Origin: Saccharothrix sp. | GTDB lineage: Bacteria; Actinomycetota; Actinomycetes; Mycobacteriales; Pseudonocardiaceae | DNA: 64,000 nucleotides | NCBI RefSeq assembly: GCF_031180885.1 | Contig: NZ_JAPSLK010000030.1 | Coordinates: 34,099-98,098 of the forward strand | Direction: 5' to 3' | Part shown: piece after piece, positions 54,746 to 63,900 of the stretch | Layout of the letters: each line of letters begins with the position of its first letter | Position numbering within the stretch: position 1 is the stretch's first letter | Notes under the pieces: model-generated | The model's database searches: none | What the model was told of the DNA's origin: nothing | The model's input: the letters and a program-made list of their open reading frames with translations, nothing else | Program-made: the position numbers and the translations under genes

Positions 54746-55615
54746 GTGCGCTTGGGTATCCACGTCATCGAATTCACCGTTCCCGACGGCGCGGCCGGCA
54801 TCGCGCCCGAGTTGGCGAAGGTCGGCCAGGCGGTCGAGGCCGCGGGGGTCGCCCGCCTGTCCGTGATGGACCACTTCTTCCAGATGGACGGGTTCAAGCC
54901 CGCCACGGACCCCATGCTGGAGGGCTACACGACCCTCGGCTTCCTCGCCGCCCACACCTCGGCCGTGCAGCTGGGCCTGCTGGTCACCGGCGTCACCTAC
55001 CGCCACCCCGGCCTGCTGGCCAAGACGGTGTCCACTGTGGACGTGCTGTCCGGTGGACGGGTCGAGCTGGGCATCGGCGCCGCCTGGTACGAGCGCGAGC
55101 ACCTCGGGCTGGGCGTGCCGTTCCCGCCGCTCTCGGAGCGGTTCGAGCGGCTGGAGGAGGCGATCCGGATCTGCCTGCAGATGTGGGACCCGGACAACAA
55201 CGGCTCCTTCGAGGGCAAGCACTACCAGCTCGCCGAGACCCTGTGCTCGCCGCTGCCGATCCGCCGTCCCCCGATCATGATCGGCGGTGGTGGGGAGAAG
55301 AAGACGTTGCGCCTGGTCGCCAAGTACGGCGACGCGTGCAACCTGTTCGGCGGCGACAAGGACGTGGTGCGGCACAAGCTTGACGTGCTGCGCGGCCACT
55401 GCGACGCGATCGGCCGGGACATCTCGACCATCGACAAGACCCTCACCTACCGCCCCCTGCCCACCGCGGACACGGCGGACGACTTCCTGCGGGACGTCGC
55501 CGACTACGCCGAGATGGGCATCGACACGGTCATCCTGATCCCGCCGGGCGACGCGCCGGCAGCGTGGATCGAGGAGGTCGCGACGCCGCTCGTGCCGCGT
55601 CTCGCGGACCTGTAG
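54746..55615 (+). CDS. LLM-class F420-dependent oxidoreductase
   Basis: 289 residues from GTG at 54746. Luciferase-like TIM barrel with LSVMDHFFQMDG, LGLLVTGVTYRHPGLLAKTVSTVD, LGIGAAWYEREHLGLGVPFPP and IMIGGGGEKKTLRLVAKYGD, typical of actinobacterial F420-dependent reductases (TIGR03560-like). Substrate unknown. Expression is probably controlled by a MerR-type activator through the promoter just upstream. Confidence 0.9.
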   Translation: MRLGIHVIEFTVPDGAAGIAPELAKVGQAVEAAGVARLSVMDHFFQMDGFKPATDPMLEGYTTLGFLAAHTSAVQLGLLVTGVTYRHPGLLAKTVSTVDVLSGGRVELGIGAAWYEREHLGLGVPFPPLSERFERLEEAIRICLQMWDPDNNGSFEGKHYQLAETLCSPLPIRRPPIMIGGGGEKKTLRLVAKYGDACNLFGGDKDVVRHKLDVLRGHCDAIGRDISTIDKTLTYRPLPTADTADDFLRDVADYAEMGIDTVILIPPGDAPAAWIEEVATPLVPRLADL

Positions 55616-55628
55616 CTCAATACCGCGC

Positions 55629-55655
55629 GGCGGGCTGGACGACGTCCGGCCCGCC
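55629..55655. terminator. Hairpin after the LLM gene
   Basis: GGCGGGCTGGAC-GAC-GTCCGGCCCGCC-type 12-bp stem with one G-T pair, 14 bp after the stop codon. The 345-bp gap to the next gene (55616-55960) holds nothing else I can support. Confidence 0.65.
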
Positions 55656-55960
55656 CGGTGTGCGGTGTGGGCACGTGGTGGGGGGCTGGTTCGGGCAGTG
55701 CTTTTGGGCAAGCGGTCGAGCAGGCGAGTTTGCGGAGGCGGAGCGAGCCCGGGTGCGGAGGCGTCCTGCCGGTCCCCGTGGAACGACGCCTTCCGGGTCG
55801 ACGGGCGGAGGCACTGGTCGCGGTCGGCTCGACGGCGTCGTCCGCGAACCGGTTGGGGAACACCTGCGGCGAGTTGCCCTCCGACGTCACGCTCGCGCTT
55901 ATGCCGTTGGGTGCGGTGCGCTACCCTCTGGCGCCTGAAGACCTTGGGGGGTTGGCGGAA

Positions 55961-56326
55961 GTGCTGTACTTCGGTGGTTTCTTCGGTCTGATCACGTTCG
56001 GCCTGTGGTTGTTCTGCCTGGTCGACGTCATCACGTCGGACGACGGCGACATCCGGCACCTGCCGAAGGTGACGTGGCTGCTGATCGTGCTGTTCTTCCC
56101 ACTGGTCGGCTCCATCGCCTGGCTCGCCGCCGGCCGCCCGCCCCGCGCCCACTCCCGACCCCGGGCGTACGAACGCAACACCCCCGCCTACCCCGAGTAC
56201 GACCGCCCCGGCCGCTTCGCCGCTCCCGACCCGGCCGCCGACGAGGAATTCCTCCGCCGCTGCCGCGAACGCGCCGAGGAGCAACGCCGCAAGGCCCGCG
56301 GCGATGGCGGGTCCACTGCCGGCTAG
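55961..56326 (+). CDS. Small membrane protein, PLDc_N (phospholipase D N-terminal-like) domain
   Basis: 121 residues from GTG at 55961. Two membrane segments carry the PLDc_N pattern: LITFGLWLFCLVDVIT then a short loop and LPKVTWLLIVLFFPLVGSIAWLAAG, followed by a basic, Pro-rich, then helical Glu/Arg-rich tail (EEFLRRCRERAEEQRRK). Common in actinobacteria as stand-alone proteins of unknown function. Longer upstream starts in frame have no homology. Confidence 0.82.
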   Translation: MLYFGGFFGLITFGLWLFCLVDVITSDDGDIRHLPKVTWLLIVLFFPLVGSIAWLAAGRPPRAHSRPRAYERNTPAYPEYDRPGRFAAPDPAADEEFLRRCRERAEEQRRKARGDGGSTAG

Positions 56327-56380
56327 GACAACAACGCAGGCCAACGGTTGGTAGGCCGACGGCAACTGGATCAAAGCCGA

Positions 56381-56456
56381 CGCTTCCGCCGCCGCTTCGG
56401 CTGGCTCTGTCGGTACCCCGTGGGACAATGGAATCGGGGGCCGGAGGCCACGCCAG
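56381..56456 (+). repeat. Long inverted repeat, left arm, containing dispersed element copy E (56406-56447)
   Basis: A 76-bp arm starting CGCTTCCGCCGCCGCTTCGG, then the element (TGTCGGTACCCCGTGGGACA ... GGGGGCCGGAGGCC) and CACGCCAGGC. It matches the right arm at 56904-56981 in inverse orientation with few changes. It lies in the 845-bp gene-free stretch 56327-57171. Confidence 0.9.
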
Positions 56457-56903
56457 GCTTGCGTTGACCTTGTTGCTGTGGGCTGGCGGCTAGGCCAACA
56501 GCGGCAAGTCGGCGGCTAGTTCAACGGCAGTTCGGCCTGGCGGCAACCGGCCGGAACCAACCGGCCTGGTGGCGACCGGGCCTGTCCAACCGGCCTGGCG
56601 GCGACCGGGCGGAAGCAACCCGGGCCTGAGGGGGCAACCGGGGTGGCGGCAACGACAGCCAATGCCGCTCCCGCCACGAGAAGCGTCGCGCCGGCGGCTG
56701 CCGCTGCCAGGATCGGCGGGGCGCTGCCGGGATCCGCGGGCGGCTGCCAGGGGTCGGCGGGGCGCTTTCCGGGTTGTCGGGCGCTGCCGGGGTCGGTGGG
56801 CGATGCATGGGGTAGGTCGGGGCAACTGTGAGGATCGGTCGGGCGCTGCTGCCGGGGTTGCGCCTCCCGAGTGGCCGGTCCACCGAGATCGTGCGGATCG
56901 TCG

Positions 56904-56981
56904 GCCTGGCGTGGCCTCCGGCCCCCGACTCCATTGTCCCACGGAGTACCGACAAAGTCGGCCGAAGCGGCGGCGGAAGCG
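56904..56981 (-). repeat. Long inverted repeat, right arm, containing dispersed element copy F (56913-56954)
   Basis: Inverse of the left arm: GCCTGGCGTGGCCTCCGGCC at its left end and CCGAAGCGGCGGCGGAAGCG at its right end. The two arms enclose ~450 bp of degenerate GGC-CAACGGCAG-type repeats with no gene, the form of a miniature inverted-repeat element or an inverted duplication. Confidence 0.9.
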
Positions 56982-57171
56982 CGGCGGAAGTGCGGCGGCC
57001 TGGGCTGGCGGCGAGTCGGCAGCGGCGAGTCGGCAGCGGCGAGGCGGGGCTGGGGCAACAGCGGTAGGTCGGCGGCCAGGCCAACGACAGTTGTGCCGAC
57101 AGCCGGGTCAACGTCGGTCGGGCCGGCAGCCAGGCCAACGCCGGCTGGGCCAGAGCCCGCTGGGCCAATGG

Positions 57172-57657
57172 CTACGGCAACGGCACTTCCACGCGGCGGT
57201 CGATGCGGTCCTCGATCCACGTTGTCGTGTCGATGAGCCAGATCCGGTCGACCGTCACCTGGTACACCCGGTGCTCCGCGGGCGCCACCAACGCCTCCAC
57301 CGGCAGCGTGTACTCCCGTCGCGACGCCTCGTCCGGCAGCAACGCGTCGTAGAACGCGGCGTGGTGGGTGCGGACCTCGTCTTCGGTCAGCTCCCGGCAC
57401 GTGCCGCTGAACTGGGCACCGTCGACCTCGGTCAACGCACTACCGGTGACGAACAGGGACCCGCTCACCACCGGCCGCGCCGCCACGTGCCGGCTGTGCC
57501 GCGAACCGACCGCCGACCCGAACAACAACCGCAGCGGGTCCCGCAGCACCGCGTACTGGAGCACCGCCGACCACGGCTCACCCTCGGCGGACACCGTGGC
57601 CAGCGACAGGTACTTGGCCTCGTCGAGCACCCGCCGCAGTCGTGACGCGAGCGCCAT
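57172..57657 (-). CDS. Pyridoxamine 5'-phosphate oxidase-like (split beta-barrel flavin) protein
   Basis: 161 residues from ATG at 57657, sharing a base with the upstream stop (TGATG). Split-barrel pattern: YLSLATVSAEGEPWSAVLQYAV, FGSAVGSRHSRHVAARPVVSGSLFVTG, and a C-terminal VYQVTVDRIWLIDTTTW. Proteins of this type bind FMN, F420 or heme. Third gene of the operon with the hydroxyacyl-CoA dehydrogenase and YbaK-like genes. Function unknown. Confidence 0.8.
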   Translation of the reverse strand: MALASRLRRVLDEAKYLSLATVSAEGEPWSAVLQYAVLRDPLRLLFGSAVGSRHSRHVAARPVVSGSLFVTGSALTEVDGAQFSGTCRELTEDEVRTHHAAFYDALLPDEASRREYTLPVEALVAPAEHRVYQVTVDRIWLIDTTTWIEDRIDRRVEVPLP

Positions 57658-58154
57658 CAGCCCGCCTCCGCCAGCGGCTCGCCCGCGATGTCCTCGACCC
57701 GGGGCCGGGCCAGGCGGACGTAGTCCTCCGTGTCCAGGGCGACCGACACGTCCAGCCGCGCCGCGTTGAAGAACATCTCCGGCTCCTCCAACAGGGTCCG
57801 GTCGACCACCAGCTCCAGGTCGTCCCGGAACGTGAACGGGATGATGGTGCCGCTGACGCACCCGGACAGCTCCTCCGCCGTCTCCCGCGTCGCGAACGAC
57901 ACGTACGTGCCGCCCCACAGCGCGCGCAACGCCTCCAGCGACACCCGCCGGTCGCCCGGCACCACGGCCAGCACGAACCGGTTCACCTTCTTGCCGTGCT
58001 TGACGCGCGCCACGATGCACTTCGCCGCCTGCGACAACGGGTGCCCGCGCAACCGGCTCGCCGGCGACGTCACGCCCTCCGGCGCGTGGTGGATCAAGCG
58101 GTACCGCGCGTTGCCGGCCGACAGCACCGCGAGCAGCTTCTCGTACCGGCTCAT
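57657..58154 (-). CDS. YbaK/ProX-type aminoacyl-tRNA deacylase domain protein
   Basis: 165 residues from ATG at 58154, ATGA overlap with the dehydrogenase gene. Features of the YbaK/aaRS-associated fold: RLIHHAPEGVTSPASRLRGHPLSQAAKCIVARV, the conserved Lys in VKHGKKVNRFVLAVVPGDRRV, LRALWGGTYVSFATRETAEELSGCVSGTIIPF. Such proteins hydrolyse mischarged aminoacyl-tRNAs. The specificity is not known. Middle gene of the operon. Confidence 0.83.
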   Translation of the reverse strand: MSRYEKLLAVLSAGNARYRLIHHAPEGVTSPASRLRGHPLSQAAKCIVARVKHGKKVNRFVLAVVPGDRRVSLEALRALWGGTYVSFATRETAEELSGCVSGTIIPFTFRDDLELVVDRTLLEEPEMFFNAARLDVSVALDTEDYVRLARPRVEDIAGEPLAEAG

Positions 58155-59014
58155 CGCGGGTACTCGTAGAACCCACGACCGGTCTTCTTGCCGAGCAGTC
58201 CGCCCGACACCATGCGCGCCAGCAGCGGCGGCGGGGAGTAGTGCGGCTCGCGGTACTCCCGGTACAGCGACTCGCTGATCGCCGCCACGATGTCCAGCCC
58301 GATCAGGTCGATCAGGCTCAGCGGACCCATGGGGTGCGCGCAGCCCAGCGTCATCGCCTTGTCGATGTCGGCGATCGGCGCCATCCCGGACTCCAGCATC
58401 CGCACCGCGGACAGCAGGTACGGGATCAGCAGCGCGTTGACCACGAACCCCGCGCGGTCCTTGGTGCGCACCACCTGCTTGCCCAGCACGTCGACGACGA
58501 ACGCCTCGGCACGGTCCACAGTGGACGCATCGGTCAGCACCGACCCGACGACCTCCACCAGCGGCAGCACCGTGGCCGGGTTGAAGAAGTGGATGCCGAC
58601 CACGCTCTCCGGCCGGCTCGTCACCCCGCCCAGCTGCACGATCGGGAACGACGACGTGTTGGACCCGAGGATGGCGTCCTCGTCCTCGACGACCTTGTCC
58701 AGCGTGGCGAAGACGTCCAGCTTCACCGACTCCTGCTCCGACACCGCTTCGACCACCAGCTGGCGGTCCGCGAAGTCGCCCAGGTCCGCGGTGAACGAGA
58801 TCCGCGACAGCGCCGCGTCCCGCTCGTCGCCGCTGAGCTTCCCCTTGCCCACCAAGCGGTCCAGCGACCCGGTGAGCCGCGCGCGCCCGGCGTCGACGGA
58901 CGCGGGCCGGGACACCCCGACCAGGACGTCCAGCCCGGCCCGGGCGCACAGCTCGGCGACCCCGGCGCCCATGACCCCGCACCCGACCACGCCGACCCGG
59001 CTGATGCTCTCCAT
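58151..59014 (-). CDS. 3-hydroxyacyl-CoA (3-hydroxybutyryl-CoA) dehydrogenase
   Basis: 287 residues from ATG at 59014 (GAGGAAG upstream; a GTG at 59032 is an alternative). NAD-binding GCGVMGAGVAELCARAG, the catalytic His in GIHFFNPATVLPLVEVV, NTSSFPIVQL and the C-terminal helical domain (LGCAHPMGPLSLIDLIGLD). It interconverts 3-hydroxyacyl- and acetoacyl-CoA. Divergent from a P450 and next to a PKS, it may serve extender or starter-unit supply as well as primary metabolism. Confidence 0.9.
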   Translation of the reverse strand: MESISRVGVVGCGVMGAGVAELCARAGLDVLVGVSRPASVDAGRARLTGSLDRLVGKGKLSGDERDAALSRISFTADLGDFADRQLVVEAVSEQESVKLDVFATLDKVVEDEDAILGSNTSSFPIVQLGGVTSRPESVVGIHFFNPATVLPLVEVVGSVLTDASTVDRAEAFVVDVLGKQVVRTKDRAGFVVNALLIPYLLSAVRMLESGMAPIADIDKAMTLGCAHPMGPLSLIDLIGLDIVAAISESLYREYREPHYSPPPLLARMVSGGLLGKKTGRGFYEYPR

Positions 59015-59226
59015 TGTTCCCAGCTTCCTCACGTGAATGCGTGGAATAACACGAGCAGGACGGGATCACCGCCGCCACAAAGAACGAAGCCTGTGCGCAA
59101 AACTCTAATCAGCACACCGGGTTCGGGGCAATGACCTGCACCAGGACTCCAGCGCGCAATTACCTCGCGATTTCTGCCCGACGGTAACTTCGGAACCATT
59201 CCAGTCATCCTTTCGGGAGGCGCACG

Positions 59227-60459
59227 ATGATCGACTTCAGCGCTGCCACCACCGCGAAGATCGACAGCCGGGGTGGCAAGTGCCTGTACGCCCAGATGGA
59301 CGAGTTCCGCGCGGCGGGCCCGGCGGTGGCCGTCGAGCTGCCGGAAGGCATGTCGGCCTGGTCGGTCTCCCGCGGCGACGTGGTCCGCAAGCTGTTGACG
59401 CACCCCGGTGTCTCCCGGAACGTCAAGAAGAACGTGCCGAGCTACTCGCCGGGCGTCGTCCAGTGGCTCTCGCCGTGGGTGGACGTCGAGTCCATGTCCA
59501 CCGCCGAGGGCCGCGAACACCAGCGCCTGCGCCAACTCGTCGCACCGGCCCTGACCCCCAAGCGCATCGACGCCATGCGCCCGCACCTGGAGGCCATCGC
59601 CAAGCGCCTGCTGGACGAGTTGGCCGAGCACCCGGCCGACCAGCCGGTCGACCTGCACACCGCGTACTCGCAGCAACTCCCGACCCGGATGATCTGCGAC
59701 CTGTTCGGCGTGCCCGACGACCTGCGCCCCGAGGTCCTGCGCATCCTCCGCGTGGTCCTGAACACGGACAACGTGCCCGAGGAAGAGTCGGCGGCGGTGT
59801 TCACCGACATGAACGTCGCGATGCGCCGGCTGATCGATCTGAAGCGCCGCGAGCCGGCCGACGACCTGACCAGCTTCCTGCTGTCCGCGCGCGTGGTGGG
59901 CGAGGAACCGTTGGCGGAACAGGAGTTGGTGGACATGCTCCTCCTCCTGATCGGCGGCGGCAGCCAGACGACGGTGTCCCTCATCGACCACACCGTCCGC
60001 GAACTCCTGGCCAACCCGGACCAGCTGAAGATCGTCCTCGACGACCCGGCGCGCTGGCCGGACGCGATCGAGGAGTCCCTGCGGGTCCACTGCCCGGTCG
60101 GTTCGCTGCCGATGCGATGGGCCAAGGAGGACATCGACCTGGGTGAGGGGGTGATCATCCGGGCCGGTGACGCGATCTTGATCAACTACCTGGCCCACGG
60201 CCGCGACCCGAACGTCCACGAGAACCCGGAGTCCTTCGACGTCAACCGCGCCGACAAGGACCACCTGGCCTTCGGCCTCGGCCCCCACTTCTGCCCGGGT
60301 GCCCGCCTGGCTCGGTTGGAGGCGAACGTCGCGGTGCCGGCCCTGTTCGCGCGCTTCCCGGAGTTGGCGCTGGCCGTCGCGCCGGAGGACATCGCTCCGC
60401 TGCACTCGTTCATCGCCAACGACGTGGCCGCTTTGCCGGTGCTGCTGAACCATCGCTGA
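59227..60459 (+). CDS. Cytochrome P450 with modified I-helix (GGSQT)
   Basis: 410 residues from ATG at 59227 (GGGAGG upstream). Heme ligand Cys356 in FGLGPHFCPGARLAR, the ExxR motif in ESLRVHC and PERF-like NPESFDVNR. The oxygen-activating I-helix normally reads (A/G)GxE/D-T; here it is G244-G-S-Q247-T248, with Gln in place of the acid. Soluble bacterial type (CYP107/105-like length). Likely a tailoring enzyme of the adjacent polyketide pathway; substrate unknown. Confidence 0.92.
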   Translation: MIDFSAATTAKIDSRGGKCLYAQMDEFRAAGPAVAVELPEGMSAWSVSRGDVVRKLLTHPGVSRNVKKNVPSYSPGVVQWLSPWVDVESMSTAEGREHQRLRQLVAPALTPKRIDAMRPHLEAIAKRLLDELAEHPADQPVDLHTAYSQQLPTRMICDLFGVPDDLRPEVLRILRVVLNTDNVPEEESAAVFTDMNVAMRRLIDLKRREPADDLTSFLLSARVVGEEPLAEQELVDMLLLLIGGGSQTTVSLIDHTVRELLANPDQLKIVLDDPARWPDAIEESLRVHCPVGSLPMRWAKEDIDLGEGVIIRAGDAILINYLAHGRDPNVHENPESFDVNRADKDHLAFGLGPHFCPGARLARLEANVAVPALFARFPELALAVAPEDIAPLHSFIANDVAALPVLLNHR

Positions 60460-60473
60460 ATCGGGGTGACGTG

Positions 60474-60506
60474 GAAGCCCCGGCCGGATTGTCCGGTCGG
60501 GGCTTC
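60474..60506. terminator. Hairpin terminator after the P450
   Basis: GAAGCCCCGGCCGG-ATTGT-CCGGTCGGGGCTTC, a 14-bp stem with one G-T pair, 15 bp after the P450 stop. Confidence 0.8.
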
Positions 60507-60875
60507 GGCATGTCGAGTATGAGGTGAAAGACGCTCGCACTGTTTTGGGCCGAGAAATTGCGCCATCGTCCAACAACCTCAACCGCTCACCCGGCCCCAC
60601 CCACCCGCCACTCCGCTGGGCCAACACTCCCGCCACTCCGCCGGCCAACGCCCCGCCCGCCGCCGGCCATCCGGGACAACTCGCCCCCGCCGCCAAGCCG
60701 CGGGGCCGCGTCGCCGCACGGTTACCACCGCCACGCCGCGGCGCCGTGCCACGCCGCCGCGCCACCGCACCGCGGCCTCGCCCGCCGCGCCGCCATCTCA
60801 CCGCCCAACCAGGGCAGCGCCCGACACGCCCGCTGCCGTGCCTGCCTTACCGCGCAACCGGGGCAGCGCCAACCG
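60507..60875. other. Gene-free GC-rich low-complexity stretch
   Basis: No supported gene. Composition is C-rich on the plus strand (CCGCC/CCACG units); open frames here translate to Pro/Arg/Ala repeats only. Confidence 0.6.
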
Positions 60876-60927
60876 CCCCGGCCGGGCTGCGACGCACCAG
60901 CGAGCGTGCGTCGCAGCCCGGCCGGGG
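60876..60927. terminator. 22-bp perfect stem terminator after the PKS gene
   Basis: 60876-60897 pairs perfectly with 60906-60927 around an 8-nt loop. It lies 9 bp beyond the PKS stop codon (minus strand) and is the strongest hairpin seen in the window. Confidence 0.9.
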
Positions 60928-60935
60928 TGCGAGGG

Positions 60936-63900
60936 TCAGGCGATGTCCAGTTCGTTGTCGAGGATGTCGAAGATGTCGTCTGCCGTTGCGACGCTGAGGT
61001 CCGCGTCCTCCTGAGGCCCGGGTGCCGCCTTGTCGCGCCACTTCGTGACGAGCCGTTGGAGGGCGGCGGCGATGTCGGAGTCGGCGGATTCCGGGTCTAC
61101 CAGGTCCAGGGTTGCTTCCAGTTTGGCGATTCCGTCCACCAGGTTGCGCATGCGTTGTTTCGCCTGGCTGCCGCCCAGCTCCTGGAGCAGGTACTCGACC
61201 AGGGCCAACGGGGTCGGGTGGTCGAAGGTGAGGGTGGCGGGTAGGCGTAGGGAGGTGGCGGTGTTGAGGCGGTTTCGGAGTTCTACGGCGGTCAGGGAGT
61301 CGAAGCCCAGGTTCTTGAACGCCGTGTCCGGGGGGATGGTGTCCGTCGAGGCGTGGGCCAGGACGGTGGCGACGTTGGTGCGGACCAGGTCCAGGAGGGC
61401 CTCGCGTTGGGCGGGTTCCTCCATTGCTGCCAAGCGGTCGCGTAGGGGGGTGGTGGGGGTGGTGGGTTGTTTGCGGGGGCGAGTGAAGCCGCGCAGGGGT
61501 GGGGGTGGGGCGGGGGCGGTGCGGAGGGTGGCTGGGTCCAGTTTGATCGGGACCAGGGTGGGCTCGGCTGTGCGGACGGCGGCGTCGAAGAGGGACAGGC
61601 CTTCCTCGACGGTGTGGGGGAGGACGCCGCCTCGGGTGATGCGGGCCAGGTCGGTCGAGGTGAGGGTTGCGGCCATGGCGTTGTCTTGTTGCCAGAGGCC
61701 CCAGGCGAGGGAGGTCGCGGGACGGCCGGACGCTCGTCGGTGGGCTGCCAGGGAGTCCAGGAAGGCGTTGGCGGCGGCGTAGTTCGCCTGGCCGGCGGTG
61801 CCCAGGATGCCGGTGGCTGAGGAGAACAGGACGAAGAGGTCCAGGTCGCCGGTCAGGTCGTGCAGGTTCAGGGCCGCGTCCACCTTGGCGCGGAGGACGG
61901 TGTCGATCCGGTCGGGGGTGAGGGATTCGACGGTGCCGTCGTCCAGGACGCCGGCCGCGTGGATCACGCCCACCAGGTTGGGGAGGGTGGAGAGGAGGGC
62001 GGACAGGGCATCTCGGTCGGCGGCGTCGCAGGCGACGACGTCGACGGTGGTGCCGGAAGCGCGCAATTCGGTGGCAAGGTCACCGGCGCCGGGGGCGTCT
62101 GGGCCTCGGCGGGAAGTCAGGACCAGGTGGCGAGCGCCGTGGGTTTGGACCAGGTGGCGGGCCAGGTCGGCGCCTAGAGCGCCGGTGCCGCCGGTGATGA
62201 GGACGGTGCCTGAAGGGTCGAAGAGGCGGTCTTGCGAGGTGGAGCGGACCTTGCTCAGGCGGGGGACGAGGAGGGTGCCGTTGCGGACGGCCACTTGGGG
62301 TTCGGTGGTTGCCACGGCCGTGCCCACGTGGGTCGCGTCGTCGGTGTCGACCAGGACGAAGCGGTCCGGGTGTTCGGTCTGGGCGGAGCGCACCAGGCCC
62401 CACACGGCTGCGGCGGCCGGGTTTGTGCCGTCAGTGGCGCCGTGGGTGACGAACACCAGTTGGGAGCGGTCGGTGGGTAGCCACTCCTGGATCGCGGCGA
62501 GGGCGTGGTGGACGGCGGTATGGACGGACTCTGCGTCCACTCCGGAGCCGACTTCGAAGACTGCGGGGGTGTCGACCGGGCCGACCGGGGTGGGGATGGC
62601 GACCCAATCCAAGCGGTAGAGGGAGTCCACAGTGGAAGCACGCTCGGTTGGGCGGGCCACCAACGAGTCGATTGTGGCGACCGGGGTGCCGGACGGGTCG
62701 GCGAGGGAGAGCGTGTAGGTGTCGGGGGCGGTCGGGGTGATGCGGACGCGTAGGGCGGTGGCGCCGGGGGAGACCACGTGCACGCCGTGCCAGCTGAACG
62801 GGAGTCGGACGGCCTCGGCGTCGACGAACAGGGTGTGCAGGGCCGCGTCGAGGAGCGCGGGGTGCAGGCCGAAGCCGGTCGGGACGCCCTCGGGGAGGGT
62901 GATCTCGGCGTACAGGGTCTCGCCTTCGCGCCAGACCGCTGTCAGGCCGCGGAACGTTGGGCCGTAGTCGACGCCGAGGTCCGTGATCCGGTCGTACAGA
63001 TCCTCGACGGACACCGGAGTGGCGTTGGGCGGCCATTCGGTGGCCCATGACGTGTCCACGTCTGAATGCGTGGTGCTGAGGAGGCCGGTGGCGTGGTGGG
63101 TCCACGGGTCGTCGTCGAGGGCGTCCTCGCGGCGGGAGTGGACGCGGACGGGGCGGCTGCCGGACTCGTCGGGGTCGCCGACCTCGACTTGGAGCTGGAC
63201 GGCACCCTCGGTGGGGATGACGAGTGGGGCGTGGAGGGTTAGCTCGTCAACGACGTCGAGGTCTGCGTGTTCGGCTGCTCGGCGGGCCAGCTCTACCAGG
63301 GCGGCTCCGGGGAGCAGGACCTCGCCGAGGACGGCGTGGTCGGCCAGCCAGGACTGGTCGCGGAGGGAGAGGCGGCCGGTGAGGACGGTGCGTTCCGAAT
63401 CGGCCAGGGTTAGGACCGCGCCGAGCAGGGGGTGGTCTGCTGCGGTCAGGCCCAAGCCGGTCGGGCTGCCCGTCGCCTCCTCGGTGACCAGCCAGTACCG
63501 CTGGTGCTGGAACGCGTAGGTGGGCAGGTCGACGTGGCCGGCGCCGGCGAAGAAGTTCGCCCAGGCTACGGGCACGCCCCGCGCGTGCAGCCGGCCCAGC
63601 GCGCCGACGACCGCGGTGACGTCGTCGCGGTCGCGCCGCGTGGACGCCACGACTTCGTCGGAGTCCACCATCGCCGACAGTGCCGCATCGGGACCGACCT
63701 CCAGGAACGTCCGCACTCCCTGGCCCCGCAACGTCGCCACGGCCTGGGCGAACCGGACCGCGTCGCGCGCCTGGCGCACCCAGTACTCCGGGGACGGCGT
63801 GAAGACCTCGCCGGTGACGGTGGAGACCAGGGGAGTGGTGGGTGGTTGGTGGGTGACGCTCTCGGCGACCGCGCGCAGCTCGTCGAGCATCGGCTCCATG

